Below, one piece after another: positions 1 to 9,526 of a stretch of DNA of 64,000 nt (position 1 is its first letter; each line of letters begins with the position of its first letter). A program made the translations under genes and the position numbers. The stretch is from Fontibacillus panacisegetis (lineage in GTDB: Bacteria > Bacillota > Bacilli > Paenibacillales > Paenibacillaceae): contig NZ_FNBG01000012.1 in the NCBI RefSeq assembly GCF_900102215.1, positions 62,001 through 126,000 on the forward strand. Reading direction: 5' to 3'. Below the pieces are notes generated by a model that saw nothing but the letters and a program-made list of their open reading frames with translations, made no database searches and had not been told where the DNA came from.

Positions 1-1
1 A

Positions 2-1462
<1,461 letters not shown>

Positions 1463-1479
1463 ACTAATCAACAAACAAG

Positions 1480-1514
1480 AGATGATTCCTGTATTGAACA
1501 GGGGTCATCTTTTC
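1480..1514 (+). terminator. Rho-independent terminator of the flavoprotein gene
   Basis: A 13-bp stem (AGATGATTCCTGT at 1480-1492 against 1498-1510, with two G-T pairs) has a 5-base loop and is followed by a T-rich run. Confidence 0.8.
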
Positions 1515-1544
1515 TAGCTCTTTTTCCCGCAACTTGATTTTGCC

Positions 1545-1721
1545 TTACAGATAACCAGGCAATTTGGTATCTTTATTTCCTTTTGCCGAATTAACCTGGG
1601 CTTGTGTCAGAAAAATACTGTCCCTTAAATCGGCTCCGGACACATCCGCATCCCTAAAGTCAGCACCGATAAAATCAGCTCTTCTTAAGTTCGCGGGATC
1701 GAATCTATCCCCGGACGTCAT
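1545..1721 (-). pseudogene. C-terminal remnant of a pentapeptide-repeat protein
   Basis: The minus strand encodes a 58-residue stretch with the A(D/N)LXX pattern of pentapeptide repeats (PANLRRADFIGADFRDADVS, then GADLRDS) and the usual terminal block FLTQAQVNSAKGNKDTKLP before a stop. Family members usually exceed 180 residues, so only the last few coils remain. The frame runs a little upstream of the ATG at 1721 without recovering more repeats. This is best read as a truncated, nonfunctional copy. Confidence 0.7.
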
Positions 1722-1821
1722 TATCGCCGATCCAGAATAACACGACGATACCTCCTAAGATACCGCCCTATCCTTAAAAAAGGGCGACTTTAATACACCC
1801 TCCTAATTTCCAATTTTGAAA

Positions 1822-1860
1822 AAGGAAAACGGCGGTTTTGATTGTTATTTCAAAACCGCC
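1822..1860 (-). terminator. Terminator of the minus-strand two-component/ABC operon
   Basis: GGCGGTTTTG (1831-1840) pairs perfectly with CAAAACCGCC (1851-1860). On the minus strand the stem is followed by a T-rich run (about 1822-1830). It lies about 115 bases past the permease stop, where the operon should end. Confidence 0.85.
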
Positions 1861-1976
1861 GCATGGCCACATTGGGGCTGTGTAGGATGGATTCTGTATT
1901 TTCAAGGTCCAAAGCGCCTTTCGGGACGATTGCGAATCACTTGAACCCAATCACGCAGATGTTTTTTGATTTTGAA

Positions 1977-4583
1977 TCAAGTCATATCATCCCGAAGCGC
2001 GTCAATGATATTTTCTTTTTTTATCTTACTAATGGCATACAGCATTGTAATGAACACGATAAAGAGTACGCTGAACACGCTGATTGCCATACTGCTCCAC
2101 GGGAACACAAAATCGATATTGTCCGCCCCGCCGATGAACATCCCTTTGTAAATCAGCCAAGAAGAAATTACCGCTATGGGAAGCCCGAAGAGCAACGCCC
2201 TCATGCCATAAAAGGCACACTCGAAATTCATCATCTTTTGGAAATCGCGTTCAGACATCCCCACAGAGCGGAGCATGGCAAGCTCCCGCCGGCGCAGCTT
2301 GATATTCGTGGAAATCGTGTTGAACACATTGGCAACCGCAATCAGCGAAATCATAATGATAAAAGTATAAGCGAACACGTTGGCAATGAATATCATATTG
2401 CGGTTCTCATCAAGCATTTCATACGCATTGTACAGGTCGTACTTGGCTGTAATTCCCGCACCCTGAATCATCGTTTTCATTTCAGCCGCCGACTGTGTGG
2501 GATTCTTTGACCGAAAGGTCAAGCCCTTAATATCCACATGGGTATCTGGGGTTTCAAACTTCTCTTTGAGCGAATAGGGGACCATCACTCTAAAAAAGAC
2601 CGGATTCTTCGACCCGGAGTTTCCTAAGATTGGGAGTGTATCAGGCGGCACGGTCTCGACAAACGTAATGCTTACGTTTTGCCCCTGTTCCATCTTCGGC
2701 TTGCCATTTGTTTCGGGAGCGATGGTAAAATTCATGGAAGAACTCTTGAACATATCAATAAACTCGTCAACCTCATGCTCCCGATTGGTTTTCATGTGGC
2801 TTGTCAGTTTGGCAACGGCGATCAGTTTCGCATTTTGCCCGGTATATTCCTCTGCGGGCAAGCCCAAGCCTTTGATCATATTCAGATAGGTGCTGTCCTC
2901 AAGAAACTGGATGTCCATTGGCAGATTAACCGTTTCGTCCGGCGAATGTGAACCCGCGTATTCCCAGTAATAGTCTGAAAGATCGCTTGCTTTGGCAGCG
3001 CATGAATACTTCATAAGCGCTTGATATGAGCTTTCGTAAACACCGTCGGCGGTTTTTAGTTTGTCGTAAAGCGACAACATTTCGCTATCGTCCATGTCCT
3101 GTGTGGCAAAACCGATGTCATAGGTAGTAAACGCTACTGCCCGCTCCGAAGCCTGTTTCATATCCGTTACAAAAGCACTGGCCGATATAAACAGCACTAC
3201 GCTTAAAACAAGTGATAGCACAATGCTGCGATAGCGTTTCTTGTTTCTTTTAAAATTCTTTAGCGCAAGGGTTCCCTCCAAACCGTAAATACGCTGTGCC
3301 AGTTTTGATGTTTTCACGGCTTTGGATTCAACTTTGACCTCGTTCGTCTGGCGAATACTCTCCATCACGGGAGTGTTTGCGGCCCTCCTGGCCGGGATAT
3401 AGGCCGAAATCAGAATTGTAACCATACTGACCGCCGCCGCAACGACAATCGCTGGAATGGACACCGTCAAGGTTAAAGGGACGCTGGTGTAGAGAATTTC
3501 CCCAAAATTTCTGGCGACAACGGAAATCACAAGCCCGATGCTGCCTATGCCAACGATAATGCCAATCGGTATGCCGACCGCACCGATACAAAGCCCCTCA
3601 AACAGCACCGAATTTCGCAGCTGCTTTGCTGTGGCTCCCACAGATGAAAGAATCCCGAACTGGCGTGTGCGTTCGTTCAGCGAGATGGTGAATGCGTTAT
3701 AAATCAGAAAAATTGAGCCTATCATGATGATGGCGACCACAATTCCGCCCACCGCGTACAGAAGCACGTTGAACATATTATCGTCCGAAAGACCCATGAA
3801 GCGCAGCACATTATCGTTAAAGACATAGGCTTCGGTTCCGGCTGTATTGCCTATGTAAGCGTGAATCCCACGCGGGTTTGTAAGCGTGACAAATAGACTG
3901 AAGCTGTCCGCTTTGTCTTGTGCATCTGCTTTCGTTATCAAGGTATATCCCGGCGCGGAAGATTCCTCAAAACCGGGTCTTTCGTTGATTCCGACAACCG
4001 TGTAGGTTCTCTCGGCTTTTGGCACAAGAGTTTCTTTGGCCGTCCCCGGCTTGTCCCCGGAAATGTAAGGATCGTGTTGACCGAGATTTTTGTTCCCGTC
4101 CATGCGGCTTCCGATAGCAAGTGAAAGCGTATCGCCCACCGCGAATTTAACGCCGCCGTTTGCTGCGACGCTCCCCGAAACAAGAATCTCCCCACTGTTT
4201 TTCGGCAATCTGCCTGAAACCAGGGTTATGGGCAAGGTATCAAAGGCTTCCTCGCTGTATCCAGCGATAAAAAGATAGGGCTTGTTGGGGTTTTTCCCGC
4301 CGTCAAGCGTTGCGTAGCCGATATTTTCAAATGCCGCGGTGTTAGCGACTCCCTCGTCGTGGGTTCGTTCCTGTACGAAAGAAGAAGGGACGTCCAAAAA
4401 CTCAACGTGCCAATCGCCGTATTTCTGGGCCGCGCCGTTTGCCATATAGTTCAGCAGGGAAACGCCAAAGGTGGCGACTGCCGTAATCATGGCGGCGGAA
4501 AGGACAACTCCGATAATCGTTACAATCGTACGTGTACGACTCTTTTTCATGCCTTGCAGGGTAACTTTGTTGAAAATGTTCAT
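1977..4583 (-). CDS. FtsX/MacB-type ABC transporter permease (868 aa)
   Basis: This is a membrane subunit of an ABC exporter. A membrane segment lies near the N-terminus (about residues 19-45). A first FtsX domain follows a large extracytoplasmic region (about 275-410), then a central membrane segment (~450-475), a second extracytoplasmic region, and a second FtsX domain near the C-terminus. The repeat of loop plus FtsX motifs (RTRQFGILSSVGA, then RRRELAMLRSVGM) is typical of ~850-residue duplicated permeases. The start codon overlaps the stop of the upstream ATPase by 4 bases (ATGA), implying translational coupling. Linkage to a sensor kinase and response regulator is typical of modules that detect and expel antimicrobial peptides. 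That role is inferred from context; the substrate is unknown. Confidence 0.9.
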   Translation of the reverse strand: MNIFNKVTLQGMKKSRTRTIVTIIGVVLSAAMITAVATFGVSLLNYMANGAAQKYGDWHVEFLDVPSSFVQERTHDEGVANTAAFENIGYATLDGGKNPNKPYLFIAGYSEEAFDTLPITLVSGRLPKNSGEILVSGSVAANGGVKFAVGDTLSLAIGSRMDGNKNLGQHDPYISGDKPGTAKETLVPKAERTYTVVGINERPGFEESSAPGYTLITKADAQDKADSFSLFVTLTNPRGIHAYIGNTAGTEAYVFNDNVLRFMGLSDDNMFNVLLYAVGGIVVAIIMIGSIFLIYNAFTISLNERTRQFGILSSVGATAKQLRNSVLFEGLCIGAVGIPIGIIVGIGSIGLVISVVARNFGEILYTSVPLTLTVSIPAIVVAAAVSMVTILISAYIPARRAANTPVMESIRQTNEVKVESKAVKTSKLAQRIYGLEGTLALKNFKRNKKRYRSIVLSLVLSVVLFISASAFVTDMKQASERAVAFTTYDIGFATQDMDDSEMLSLYDKLKTADGVYESSYQALMKYSCAAKASDLSDYYWEYAGSHSPDETVNLPMDIQFLEDSTYLNMIKGLGLPAEEYTGQNAKLIAVAKLTSHMKTNREHEVDEFIDMFKSSSMNFTIAPETNGKPKMEQGQNVSITFVETVPPDTLPILGNSGSKNPVFFRVMVPYSLKEKFETPDTHVDIKGLTFRSKNPTQSAAEMKTMIQGAGITAKYDLYNAYEMLDENRNMIFIANVFAYTFIIMISLIAVANVFNTISTNIKLRRRELAMLRSVGMSERDFQKMMNFECAFYGMRALLFGLPIAVISSWLIYKGMFIGGADNIDFVFPWSSMAISVFSVLFIVFITMLYAISKIKKENIIDALRDDMT

Positions 4584-5263
4584 GACCGCACCCTCTCGTC
4601 TCGCACAACTTTGCCGTCCGATATGCCGATAATACGGTCTGCTTGCAGGGCGATATTTTCGTCATGGGTGACGAGGAGCAGGGTCTGCCCATATTTTTTA
4701 TTGCTTTCTTTCAGCAGTTTGATGATTTCATGTCCATTTCGGCTGTCCAAACTTCCCGTGGGTTCGTCGGCAAGCATGACTGCCGGGGCGTTCATTAAAG
4801 CGCGTCCTATGGAAACGCGCTGTTGCTGGCCGCCCGAAAGCTGATTGGGTAAATGCGTTTTGCGGTCTTGCAAACCAAGCATTTCGAGCAGGTCATTCAG
4901 CCGTTCCTCGTTGACCTTCCGCTTGTCCATCAGGATAGGCAAGGTGATGTTTTCCACCACATTCAGAGTGGGAATGAGGTTGTGAAACTGGTAAATCAGT
5001 CCGACCTGCCGCCTGCGGAAAATGGCGAGTTTTTCATTGCTTTGGGCATATACATCCTGCCCGTTCAAATACACTTTTCCGCTTGTCGGCACGTCCACGC
5101 CCCCGATGATGTGAAGCAATGTGGATTTGCCGGAGCCGGAGGAGCCGATGATTGCGGTAAACTCCCCCTTTTCGATTGTAAGCGAAACATGGTCAAGCGC
5201 AGCAACTTCGTTTTCGCCCTTGCCGTAGACCTTGCATAGATTTTCAATTTTTAAGAACTCCAT
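4580..5263 (-). CDS. ABC transporter ATP-binding protein, MacB/LolD type (227 aa)
   Basis: This is the cytoplasmic ATPase that drives the adjacent FtsX-type permease. Walker A is GSSGSGKST (about residues 40-48), the signature is LSGGQQQR (~142-149), Walker B is VMLADEPTG and the switch His lies in LLLVTHDE. Length and motif spacing fit the short ATPases that pair with FtsX permeases. The stop overlaps the permease start. An 81-base gap separates it from the kinase gene upstream on the same strand, so one transcript is likely. Confidence 0.95.
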   Translation of the reverse strand: MEFLKIENLCKVYGKGENEVAALDHVSLTIEKGEFTAIIGSSGSGKSTLLHIIGGVDVPTSGKVYLNGQDVYAQSNEKLAIFRRRQVGLIYQFHNLIPTLNVVENITLPILMDKRKVNEERLNDLLEMLGLQDRKTHLPNQLSGGQQQRVSIGRALMNAPAVMLADEPTGSLDSRNGHEIIKLLKESNKKYGQTLLLVTHDENIALQADRIIGISDGKVVRDERVRS

Positions 5264-5344
5264 TATGTGAGTCTCCTTTTCATGGTTTACCCATATAATA
5301 GAACCTTCAACTTACATCTCTGTGACTTTCAGGTGAGAGATTCG

Positions 5345-6343
5345 TCACTTTGGGAATCGAATGGAAAATATCGCACCGCCCTGCGGGTGATTTTTTGCGG
5401 TAATCGCCCCTCCCAGCCGAGTTATAATCATCTTGCAGAGGGCCAATCCAATCCCGTATCCTGTAGCGTTTGGGTTTTTCCCACGATAAAACCTGTCAAA
5501 CAGGGAGGGTAAATCTTCTTTTTCAAAGCCCGCGCCGCTGTCGTGGATGGCAATCTCGGTAAACAGTGGGTTGTCCCTGCAGACAATCTCAATCTTCCCG
5601 TTCTCGCCTGCGCTTTCTATGCAATTTTTGAGGATATTTTGAATTGCTTCCGAAAGCCAACCGGAATCACCCTGAATAATCATCCCTTTCGGTGCATCTA
5701 TTTGCAAATCAATATCGTGCAGTTCCATTGGGATTAGGAACGGGCGAAGCGCGGCGTTTATCAAGTTGTTTACATCGATCTGCTCGCTTTGGAACACCAC
5801 AATGCCCGCGTCCAAGCGGGATAATTTTAATAGGGAAGTAATCAACCAATCCATCCGCACAAGTAATTCCTCTGTTTCCCGTACAAATGCTTTCCGTTCA
5901 TTTTCGTCAGGGTTATTCTCTAACAATGACAGAATAAGGTTCACGGATGTGAGCGGGGTGCGGAGTTGGTGGGCTATGTCGGCCAGCGAATCGGCAAGAT
6001 GTTCTTTTTCTTTTTTCAGCGCGCCATTTTGCTCCCGAATACGCAACATCATTTTTGTTATCTCGCTGTGCAGAATGGAAAGTTCGCCCTCGTCCGATTC
6101 ACCAATATACAGATGGTCAGCATTATGAAGCACAAGGTCGATTTGATTTGAAATCCGCTCAATGCTTTTGTATCGGGCTTTGGTAAACGCAAAAAACGCT
6201 GTGCCGAAGGCGGTGGCAGAAGCAATGGCAAGGATTCCCGCCGCCGTATTTATTGCAAATCCCAGCATTACGGCGATGGCGGCCATTAAGGAGAACAAAA
6301 TGGCAAACTGTCGAACCTCCCTATTCCGAAGCATACTCGCCAC
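5345..6343 (-). CDS. Two-component sensor histidine kinase (332 aa)
   Basis: Two hydrophobic segments lie within residues ~12-52 with almost no extracytoplasmic loop, so the signal is probably read in the membrane or through the ABC permease. A linker (~55-110) leads to the dimerisation/phosphoacceptor helix with the H-box ADIAHQLRTPLTS, followed by an HATPase_c domain with N-box ILKNCIESA, G1 DSGAGF, an F-box region DRFYRG and G2 GYGIGLALCK. All catalytic motifs are intact. The start overlaps the end of the response-regulator gene by 23 bases; an in-frame ATG three codons later is an alternative. It would phosphorylate the adjacent regulator. Confidence 0.93.
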   Translation of the reverse strand: MASMLRNREVRQFAILFSLMAAIAVMLGFAINTAAGILAIASATAFGTAFFAFTKARYKSIERISNQIDLVLHNADHLYIGESDEGELSILHSEITKMMLRIREQNGALKKEKEHLADSLADIAHQLRTPLTSVNLILSLLENNPDENERKAFVRETEELLVRMDWLITSLLKLSRLDAGIVVFQSEQIDVNNLINAALRPFLIPMELHDIDLQIDAPKGMIIQGDSGWLSEAIQNILKNCIESAGENGKIEIVCRDNPLFTEIAIHDSGAGFEKEDLPSLFDRFYRGKNPNATGYGIGLALCKMIITRLGGAITAKNHPQGGAIFSIRFPK

Positions 6344-7007
6344 CCAATCTATACCCCGTCCCGCGAACGGTCAGAATGATTTGCGGGCTTGCCGGGTCGT
6401 TCTCTATCTTCTCCCGCAAGCGTTTGATGTACACGGTCAGTGTATTGTCATTGACAAACTCGCCCGCCGCGTCCCACAATTCGTCAAGTAGCCTGCCTCT
6501 CGTGATAATACTTTTTGGGTTGCTAATAAACACCAGCAATAAGCGGTATTCTAAAGCTGAAAGAAAAACCTCGTTGCCGTTTTTTTTCACAACGCCGCTT
6601 GCCGTATCGACATGAAGCCCGCAGATTTCAAAAGCCGACTGAGAGCGCCCGCTTTTTCGCAGGGCGGTTCCAATACGCGCAATCAATTCGCGCGGACGAA
6701 AAGGCTTGGTGATATAGTCGTCCGCGCCCATGTTCAGCCCAGTAACAACACTCGCCTCATCGCCGGAAGCCGTCAGAAAGATAACGGGAACATCCCCTGT
6801 TTCTTTGATTTCCGTGCAAACCGTAAAGCCATTTCCGTCAGGCAAAGAAATATCAATCAACGCCAAGTCAAATTTATTCCCGGCAAGTGCGGCAAGGGCT
6901 TCACTCCGTGTAGGGGCGTGAGTGACTGTAAATCCCTCCGAGCGGAGCAAAAGTATAAGGTTTTTAGCGATTGCCTTATCGTCCTCAACCAAAAATATCC
7001 GTTTCAT
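6321..7007 (-). CDS. OmpR/PhoB-family response regulator (228 aa)
   Basis: An N-terminal receiver domain has the acidic pair (VEDD), phosphoacceptor Asp in LALIDISLPDG (about residue 52), conserved Thr in IFLTASG and Lys in YITKPF. It is followed by a winged-helix Trans_reg_C DNA-binding domain (ends VRGTGYRLGG). It is the first gene of a minus-strand operon with its kinase and an ABC exporter, which it probably activates. No clear direct-repeat operator could be picked out in the AT-rich region upstream (7008-7140). Confidence 0.94.
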   Translation of the reverse strand: MKRIFLVEDDKAIAKNLILLLRSEGFTVTHAPTRSEALAALAGNKFDLALIDISLPDGNGFTVCTEIKETGDVPVIFLTASGDEASVVTGLNMGADDYITKPFRPRELIARIGTALRKSGRSQSAFEICGLHVDTASGVVKKNGNEVFLSALEYRLLLVFISNPKSIITRGRLLDELWDAAGEFVNDNTLTVYIKRLREKIENDPASPQIILTVRGTGYRLGGEYASE

Positions 7008-7200
7008 TTATTTTCACCATCCTTTACTTTACTGCTCCTATATCGTCCGTCAGAGCAATGGTATACTACCATTCTGTTTGTGATTATAACTTTATTAAAT
7101 TTCTTTTGACGGAAATATACAAGCAGAGGTATAAAACAAAAAAATACGGCAATCAGCTTGGTATCCAGTCTGCGCCGCAATTCCTCGTCAACATATAAAT

Positions 7201-7258
7201 AGGGCTGTCCCGTTTTTGTCGTACAGTCGCCTTGCGTACAAGGCGATTATGTAGCCCT
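7201..7258. other. Nested inverted repeat in a gene-free stretch
   Basis: An outer arm AGGGCT/AGCCCT (7201-7206, 7253-7258) encloses an inner 8-bp stem TCGCCTTG/CAAGGCGA (7227-7234, 7239-7246). No T run follows, so it is not a standard terminator. The stretch 7008-7452 otherwise holds no gene, only this hairpin, a small G+C hairpin with a T run near 7291-7317, and a dispersed repeat at 7373. Confidence 0.4.
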
Positions 7259-7372
7259 CAAAGTGTTTCAGTATGGTGATGATATAATAGACTCTAGCTC
7301 GCGGCGGAGTTTTTTTGTAGGTCGCGGTACAAACTTGATAGACTCACAACTTCATCCGTCCTAGCCGCTCAG

Positions 7373-7432
7373 GGCATGTGGAGTGTCTAATATTGATGGT
7401 TCGAAAATGAGATGTGACAGGTTCGCACAAAT
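7373..7432 (+). repeat. Dispersed intergenic repeat, copy 1 (GGTTCGAAAATGAGA motif)
   Basis: This copy contains GCATGTGGAGT followed by GGTTCGAAAATGAGATGTG and ACAGGTTCGC. The same blocks recur in order at 37954-38010 with small gaps. Both copies are intergenic and noncoding. Confidence 0.6.
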
Positions 7433-7452
7433 GTAATGTTGATGAAGTTTTA

Positions 7453-7528
7453 GGAGGCTTAGCTCAGCTGGCTGGAAGAGCGCTTGCATAGCAAGCAAGA
7501 GGTCAGGGGTTCGCTCCCCTATTCTCCA
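7453..7528 (+). tRNA. tRNA-Ala-like gene, apparent anticodon AGC, possibly decayed
   Basis: A cloverleaf can be drawn. The acceptor GGAGGCT pairs with ATTCTCC with one mismatch and one G-T pair. The D-stem is GCTC/GAGC, the anticodon stem CTTGC/GCAAG with loop ATAGCAA (anticodon AGC), and the T-stem AGGGG/CCCCT with loop TTCGCTC. The overall sequence resembles bacterial tRNA-Ala(GGC), where the loop would be ATGGCAT. The D-loop has an extra CTGG, apparently a 4-base duplication, making it 12 bases long. The discriminator base is A and no CCA is encoded directly after it. A terminator follows. It could be a functional Ala tRNA with an unusual wobble base or a degenerate copy. Confidence 0.6.
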
Positions 7529-7542
7529 CGCCAACGCGAAGG

Positions 7543-7565
7543 ACCGTCCGTCAGGACGGTTTTTC
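7543..7565 (+). terminator. Terminator after the tRNA-like gene
   Basis: ACCGTCC (7543-7549) pairs with GGACGGT (7554-7560), with a 4-base loop and five T residues. Confidence 0.85.
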
Positions 7566-7608
7566 TCATTTATTTTTAGCCGCCTTCCTGATCGCATTAT
7601 CGCCTGAG

Positions 7609-8453
7609 TTATATACTTTTAGATGCTATACTCCCTAGTAACAAGGATATTAATATGACAACTAAAGCCAACCACGTCTTTGAATCAATCTGATCTCCTA
7701 ATAAAACTGTACCGAGAATAACGCCAATAACGGGAACAAAATAATTGGTCAAGGATGCAAAAGCCGCTCCGGATTGTTGAATGAGCAGATTAAACATCAT
7801 ATATACGATTCCTGCATGGAAAATTCCAAGAATGAGAAGGCACAGCATTTCAATGAAAGTAAGCCTGATGCTTAGTGGGCTTTCCAATATAAAGCTAGCT
7901 GGAATCAGGACAATAGATGCGATAAAAAGTATATTTCTCATTGCCAGCACCGAAGACATGGACGGCAGTTTTTCAATCAGTACCAAAGAAATCGCAAAGC
8001 TTAATGAAGCAAAAATCAAAGCGGCCATTCCCCATAAACTTTGATTCGTAATATCGATCGTTAAAGAGGGAAGAATGATAAGGAGAATACCAACAAAACC
8101 AACGCCAATACTAATAAAGTGCATCAAACGCAATCGGCTGACTTTAAAGAGAAATAAGATAAGTAGCGTGAAAATAGGGACGGTTCCCATAATAATAGAA
8201 GCCATGCTGCTGGATACTCTTTGCTGCCCCCAACCAATTAAGAAAAAGGGGATAACCGCTTCAAAAAATGCTATGCCTGCATAGAGCAGCATTAATCTTT
8301 TCCTGGGATATCTTAAAGAAATCGGACTTTGCTCTTTCTTGGAAAATAAAATATAGATAAACGCTAGTGTTATTGCTCCAACAAATGCTTTTGCAGCAGC
8401 AAGTGTAATTGGTGGCACGCTGGAAATAATAATAAAATCCCTTTTATTTTCAT
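7609..8453 (-). pseudogene. EamA/DMT-family transporter broken near its N-terminus
   Basis: From a GTG at 8418 the minus strand encodes 269 residues of a drug/metabolite transporter with about nine membrane helices and the two EamA repeats. The expected first helix is missing. A good ribosome site (GAGGAG) and ATG at 8453 start a normal-looking leader (MKIKGILLLFP), but this is in a different frame from the rest, 35 bases before the GTG. A deletion of roughly 20 codons joining ...LLFP to VPPITLAAAK would explain it. Restart at the GTG is possible, but the protein would lack helix 1, so loss of function is likely. The intact paralogue lies immediately upstream. Confidence 0.75.
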
Positions 8454-8473
8454 ACGAACGACTCCTCGACTAT

Positions 8474-9406
8474 TTACATTCGGCTCGTTTTAGAATGCAT
8501 CTGTTTTTTATTCGTACCCAACACTCCTGCAATGATCATCATGGTACCGATCAAATGGTAAATCGTAATATGCTCCTTTAAAATTAAAGCACCAGCCATG
8601 ATGGAAATTAGCGTCGATAAATTACTGAACACGCTGACTTTAAAAGCTTCGAGCCGTGATAATGCAAAACTTGATAATAGTGTGGTCCCTACAGAGGATA
8701 GTACACCTAAGTATAGGAGTGCGATCACATAAGCGGGTTGAGTAAGCGGCTGAAAAAATGTACTTAGTGTTCCTGCCGCTGTATGCCGAACGAGTGAAGC
8801 GGTCATGAATACAATAAATCCCATCCCCATCGTAATAAGGGTAATCTCCATCGGCGCGTATTTTTTGGCAAGAGGACGAGCCAAGACGCTATATCCGGCA
8901 AATGAAAGCGCGGAAAACAACAGTAAGGAGATGCCGCCGAGATTCGTTGTATTCAGACCACTTCCACCTTTCATGACGAAAATCAATACGACTCCCGCAA
9001 CAGACAGGATCAAAGACAGCTTCTGTATTAGGCTTGTTCGTTCCTTTAAGAAATAAGAAGCGAGGATTAAGGTAAAAATAGGAACGGTTGCCTGGATGAT
9101 GCCTGCCTCCGATGAAGAAGTGTTGATCAGTCCATAAGTCTGAAAAGCGAAAAACAATACAGGCGAAAATAGGCCTAATGGAACGATTCTCCATAAGTCG
9201 CTTAATGAAAACCGAAGATGAACCCAACCGAATAGAAAAGGGATAGCTACAGCAATCAACCCGATAAAAAAACGATGCGTCAGCACATCCAGAGGATGAG
9301 TTGCCGTAACGGTTAGTTTAACAAACAAAAATGAAAACCCGATAATGACCGCATAGGCAATCGCAGCCATGTAAGCGGCAAGGTTTGTTCGTTTCGCGTT
9401 TTTCAT
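8474..9406 (-). CDS. EamA-family DMT transporter (310 aa)
   Basis: Ten predicted membrane helices in two EamA repeats make this a complete drug/metabolite exporter-type permease of the cytoplasmic membrane. The start is placed at the ATG at 9406 because GAGGAGG lies 6 bases upstream; an in-frame GTG at 9421 overlaps that ribosome site. It is divergent from a MocR-type regulator, a very common pairing in which the regulator controls the exporter. The substrate is unknown; amino-acid or vitamin-like compounds are typical for the family. It is a tandem paralogue of the broken DMT gene at 7609-8453. Confidence 0.92.
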   Translation of the reverse strand: MKNAKRTNLAAYMAAIAYAVIIGFSFLFVKLTVTATHPLDVLTHRFFIGLIAVAIPFLFGWVHLRFSLSDLWRIVPLGLFSPVLFFAFQTYGLINTSSSEAGIIQATVPIFTLILASYFLKERTSLIQKLSLILSVAGVVLIFVMKGGSGLNTTNLGGISLLLFSALSFAGYSVLARPLAKKYAPMEITLITMGMGFIVFMTASLVRHTAAGTLSTFFQPLTQPAYVIALLYLGVLSSVGTTLLSSFALSRLEAFKVSVFSNLSTLISIMAGALILKEHITIYHLIGTMMIIAGVLGTNKKQMHSKTSRM

Positions 9407-9487
9407 GGTTTGCCTCCTCACGTATAGAATGACTTCCCGCTAACCAATTTAAACATGAGGCGCTTGATGCTACAATAAATAAAAAGG

Positions 9488-9509
9488 GCATCTGTACCGA
9501 TACAGATGC
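9488..9509. promoter_or_regulatory. Probable MocR operator between DMT exporter and regulator
   Basis: A perfect 9-bp inverted repeat GCATCTGTA-CCGA-TACAGATGC lies just upstream of the regulator start and within the divergent intergenic region. Placement suggests autoregulation and control of the exporter. Confidence 0.6.
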
Positions 9510-9526
9510 ACGCGGGAGCGAATGAA

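Noticed and set aside
1842..2510. 222-aa plus-strand frame
   Set aside because: Antisense to the ABC permease 3' end; His/Arg-rich composition typical of a shadow frame.
7361..7597. 78-aa minus-strand frame
   Set aside because: It runs antisense through the tRNA-like gene and its terminator, has no ribosome site and no family resemblance.
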